DNA from: Geobacter sp. OR-1
GTDB lineage: Bacteria > Desulfobacterota > Desulfuromonadia > Geobacterales > DSM-12255
Assembly (NCBI RefSeq): GCF_000813145.1
Contig: NZ_BAZF01000023.1
Coordinates: 1-64,000 of the forward strand
Direction: 5' to 3'
DNA length: 64,000 bases
Below, piece by piece: positions 61,597-64,000 of the stretch. Under the pieces are notes generated by a model. It saw only the letters and a list, made by a program, of their open reading frames with translations. It searched no databases and had not been told where the DNA came from. The translations under genes and the position numbers were made by a program. How positions within the stretch are numbered: position 1 is the first letter of the stretch; every line of letters begins with the position of its first letter.

Positions 61597-61613
61597 TCGT
61601 CTCGGGGACGCCA
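61597..61613 (+). repeat. att copy: 17-bp 3' end of tRNA-Arg
   Basis: TCGTCTCGGGGACGCCA is identical to the 3' ends of both tRNA-Arg genes (52803-52819 and 60110-60126). It marks the distal end of the tandem island array. Confidence 0.85.
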
Positions 61614-61616
61614 GTA

Positions 61617-61656
61617 AATAAAGGGTCTACAGGTTTTTGCTGTGGGCCCTTTTATG
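61617..61656 (+). terminator. probable original tRNA-Arg terminator, displaced
   Basis: AAAGGGTCTACAG pairs imperfectly with CTGTGGGCCCTTTT directly after the att remnant. This is where the terminator of the tRNA would lie before the islands were inserted. Confidence 0.55.
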
Positions 61657-61902
61657 TTGTGTGTTGCATATGGGTTGCAACTAAGTGGTATCCCTCTTAT
61701 TATTTTCTCTCTTGCTCATCATCAATCTGCTGGTAAATTTTGCTATGACACGTTGAGTCAGAGGATGTCGTAGGCGATGCCTTAAGAGGAGGAAGTGACA
61801 GTAAACAGTCCAATGAAGAGATGTGTAATAACTAAATTCCCCATGATATCTATTTATTCATACCGGAATAAACATTTTTTCAAGCAAAAATGGAGGTGGA
61901 AC

Positions 61903-62379
61903 ATGAGAAAATCCTTGATCATCCTGTCTGTATTACCGTTGTTGGTTTTTCTGATTTCCCCTGTAAATGTAATAGGTGCGGCATTAACCGAAAAAATACT
62001 CCCTAAGAATCCTCCCCAACGCACACTCATCAAGAAAATAGCTCCCATGATTACGGTTACAACTCCTAAGTTAGGACAAACCATTAGGCATTGCGAAGGC
62101 GAAACTTTTACATTCTATTGGGATTATTTCGGTGATGTCGGGAGAACGGTCAACATTAAACTCACTAGTGCACTCCCTATCAGAACAATCGCGACTGCTG
62201 TACCAATGCAAGATGGACACGGTAGCTATGAATATAAGATTCCTGTCGGCTTTGGTTGGGGAAAAGGTGGGGGAGGCATATTTAATGTCATTATAGAGGC
62301 TAGTAACGGCTCTGCCAAAGGGACAGGAGGGAAATTAGAGACTCAACCTGCTGGGAACAAAGGTTGTATGAACAAATGA
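61903..62379 (+). CDS. exported protein of unknown function
   Basis: 158 residues from ATG 61903 (TGGAGGTG upstream). Signal peptide SLIILSVLPLLVFLISPVNV, cleavage probably near VIGAA. The mature part is an Ig-like/beta-sandwich candidate: ITVTTPKLGQTIRHCEGETF, FYWDYFGDVGRTVNIKLTS, GHGSYEYKIPVGFGWGKGG, IFNVIIEASNGSAKGTGG. Two cysteines could form a disulfide. Similar short beta-sandwich proteins are common in secretomes; ligand unknown. Confidence 0.6.
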   Translation: MRKSLIILSVLPLLVFLISPVNVIGAALTEKILPKNPPQRTLIKKIAPMITVTTPKLGQTIRHCEGETFTFYWDYFGDVGRTVNIKLTSALPIRTIATAVPMQDGHGSYEYKIPVGFGWGKGGGGIFNVIIEASNGSAKGTGGKLETQPAGNKGCMNK

Positions 62380-62493
62380 GACAAATGATATGAAACTGGC
62401 AGAAACATTGATATAAAGGGCAGATAATCTCGGTGGCGTATTCCGTTTTGGCAGAGCAATCCTCCATCCCGGCCTGATTTACTCCAGGTTCTG

Positions 62494-63084
62494 CTACTTC
62501 TTGATCATCTCGATCTCCAGGGTGATTGTTATCTCATCTCCCACGGCAACCCCACCTGTTTCCAGGGCCTTATTCCAGACCAGGCCGAAGTCCTTGCGGT
62601 TGATCTTGGTGTTGGCGGTGGCACCGCGACGAATAGCACCCCAGGGGTCTTTGCTCTCCTTGGTCGGCCCTTCAACATCAAGAACGACTTGTTTGGTTAT
62701 GCCGTGCAAAGTCAAGTCGCCCGTGACTTTCAATTTGTCCTTACCGGCCTTGGCCACCTTTTTTGATACGAATGTCATTGCTGGATATTTTGCGACATCG
62801 AAGAAGTCGGCGCTGCGTAGATGCTCGTCGCGTTTCTGGACATTGGTGTTAATGGAATTGGCATCAATGCTCACTTCTACTTTAGATTTGGTGATGTCTT
62901 TGTCGTTAATCTCAACAGTGCCGGTATGCTTGTCGAAACTGCCTTTCACGTTCGATACCATCAGGTGTTTAACCTTGAAACCGATATTGGAGTGATCGGG
63001 GTCGATGGCCCAGGTTGTGGCGAAAGCAAAGGCTGGAAGGGCCAGGGCGATAATGGCACTGATCGATGCGATAATTCTTTTCAT
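62494..63084 (-). CDS. YceI-family periplasmic lipid-binding protein
   Basis: 196 residues with AAGGAG upstream. Signal peptide (IIASISAIIALALPAFAFAT) and YceI lipocalin-like fold: WAIDPDHSNIGFKVKHLMVS, VKGSFDKHTGTVEIND, DEHLRSADFFDVAKYPAMTF, LTLHGITKQVVLDVEG, DFGLVWN. The family binds polyisoprenoid or similar lipids in the periplasm. Directly upstream is a MarR-type regulator in the same direction, so YceI is probably under its control. Confidence 0.93.
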   Translation of the reverse strand: MKRIIASISAIIALALPAFAFATTWAIDPDHSNIGFKVKHLMVSNVKGSFDKHTGTVEINDKDITKSKVEVSIDANSINTNVQKRDEHLRSADFFDVAKYPAMTFVSKKVAKAGKDKLKVTGDLTLHGITKQVVLDVEGPTKESKDPWGAIRRGATANTKINRKDFGLVWNKALETGGVAVGDEITITLEIEMIKK

Positions 63085-63151
63085 AGTGTTTCTCCTTTTG
63101 TTGTAAAAATAGTTTGATGCTGAACTATTTGCCTAAAAAAATGCCGCTGAC

Positions 63152-63595
63152 TTACGACACTCCTTTCATTCCCAGTTTTTTACACAATTGACCAAGCAAC
63201 TCTTGCTCGTTATCGTTAAGCGATGCCATTTCCGTAACTATTGCTGCTTCAACATCCGTGAACACTTTGGCAATCAGATCTGTCCCGGATTCTGTAAGGT
63301 AAATGGTAAGATAACGGCGGTCCTTGTTGTCGCGCTCTCTTCTTACCAGATTCTGTTTTTCAAGGTTGTCGATCACCAGTGTGATGTTGCCGGTGCTCTT
63401 GAGGATCTTGGATGCGATGTCGCGCTGGCATAATGGACCTTTATGGTATAACGCTTCCAGCACGCCAAACTGGCTTATGGTCAGCTTTGGTTCTGCCAGG
63501 ACGCGATGCACCCTGCTGGTGACCGATTCTGCCGCCCGCATCAGCTTGGTGTAGGTGTTCATGGCTCTATATGTTTCATTTCCTGCAGGGTTCAT
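63152..63595 (-). CDS. MarR-family transcriptional regulator
   Basis: 147 residues. Winged HTH: LTISQFGVLEALYHKGPLCQ, DIASKILKSTGNITLVIDNL, ENQ-like LEKQNLVRRERDNKDRRYLT, then helices for dimerisation. The DxRxxxLxLT signature appears as DNKDRRYLTIYLT. It is 67 nt upstream of the yceI-family gene and likely regulates it and itself. The effector is unknown; stress or aromatic signals are usual for the family. Confidence 0.9.
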   Translation of the reverse strand: MNPAGNETYRAMNTYTKLMRAAESVTSRVHRVLAEPKLTISQFGVLEALYHKGPLCQRDIASKILKSTGNITLVIDNLEKQNLVRRERDNKDRRYLTIYLTESGTDLIAKVFTDVEAAIVTEMASLNDNEQELLGQLCKKLGMKGVS

Positions 63596-64000
63596 TTATC
63601 TGCCCAATTATTTCAATGTTGCATAGCTTAATATTAAGCTATATTGTTCAGCTGTAGCTGTCAACCATAATATTCAGACCCTCAGCTTTTTGCTGTAACC
63701 TCTTTATTTTTATGGCGTAGTAAAATTCATGATTGCAATTTTTTAGAATATCATCGATTTTGTCTATCTTGATTTCTGTAAAGTGAAACTTCTAGCCGGG
63801 ATACTAATCTGTTTATAGCTCCTCGACAATGCCGATATGAAAATAGAGGTTGGCATTGACGCAATTCCCCATCCATTGCTTGGTTTGTATCTATCCAAAT
63901 ACACCCTAATGCGTATCGCATATGAGTGCCCAAGCACTCTTACAATATGGAAGTAATAGGTCCCTATTTGAACAATCCCAAACATCTCTTTACGCCTTAC
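63596..64000. other. AT-rich window end without a supported gene
   Basis: A minus-strand frame at 63764-63985 (with YLDRYKPSNGWGIASM) lacks a ribosome site and family match. The 63600-63660 part must hold the MarR gene promoter. Confidence 0.3.

Noticed and set aside
63764..63985. Minus-strand ORF at the right window edge
   Set aside because: No ribosome site, no recognisable domain, AT-rich; could be chance or the edge of something outside the window.

Overview
The window reads as a chromosome segment of a Geobacter-like bacterium (Desulfuromonadia/Geobacteraceae). The evidence is the conserved block tilS-ftsH-folP-cdaA-ybbR-glmM-pdxJ followed by surE-pcm-rpoS-apt, several c-di-GMP/two-component genes, a MucR-type zinc-finger regulator, and what looks like a selenocysteine-containing thioredoxin. 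Selenoproteins of this kind are typical of the group. Species assignment is inference. The core is GC-rich. The accessory regions are visibly more AT-rich and carry overlapping small genes, recombinases and broken genes.

Layout. (1) 1-3.8 kb: an htpX 3' remnant, a secreted FmdE-family protein, a TerC membrane protein, an RHH protein, a Gly-rich secreted protein, a TrxC-like thioredoxin with an in-frame TGA at the active-site Cys position, and a serine recombinase. (2) 4-15.1 kb: a hypothetical gene, then a minus-strand run of five exported-protein genes: two tail-collar-domain paralogues, a separately exported RHS C-terminal core, a frameshifted HExxH toxin domain, and a ~2,290-residue SpvB/RHS protein. 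(3) 15.3-21.8 kb: gene-poor AT-rich DNA with a 3.2-kb segment bounded by ~66-bp inverted repeats, small unknown genes and a ParA/RHH partition pair. (4) 21.9-31.2 kb: two tyrosine-integrase islands in tandem at tRNA-Gly(GCC). The 23-bp 3' end of the tRNA is repeated at 23.34 and 31.10 kb. The second island carries an MqsR-MqsA-SecB-like toxin-antitoxin-chaperone operon, a Vsr endonuclease and a wrecked cytosine methyltransferase.

(5) 31.2-41.7 kb: a P-type ATPase, a histidine kinase/receiver/GGDEF-EAL operon, MucR, a rhomboid protease and an isoprenylcysteine-methyltransferase-like protein. (6) 41.9-52.7 kb: the housekeeping block, mostly translationally coupled, covering tRNA modification, membrane proteolysis, folate synthesis, c-di-AMP synthesis and its regulator, amino-sugar and pyridoxal synthesis, and stress-survival genes. 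(7) 52.7-61.6 kb: a second tandem island array at tRNA-Arg(CCT). It has two complete tRNA copies (52.74 and 60.05 kb) and a 17-bp 3'-end copy at 61.60 kb. The first unit carries a BcgI-like R-M/S gene pair, a compact tyrosine recombinase, a stacked series of small genes and a RepA-like ORF next to an iteron-like array. The second unit holds an integrase stub, a type III restriction-subunit remnant and a lipoprotein. (8) 61.6-64 kb: a secreted protein, a YceI protein and a MarR regulator.

Most novel points: the probable selenocysteine thioredoxin with a well-placed SECIS hairpin, the split RHS/toxin locus, the inverted-repeat-bounded 3.2-kb segment that shares a core with the repeat beside the serine recombinase, the TAC operon in the tRNA-Gly island, and the tRNA-Arg duplication in which the copy after apt has a damaged anticodon stem.
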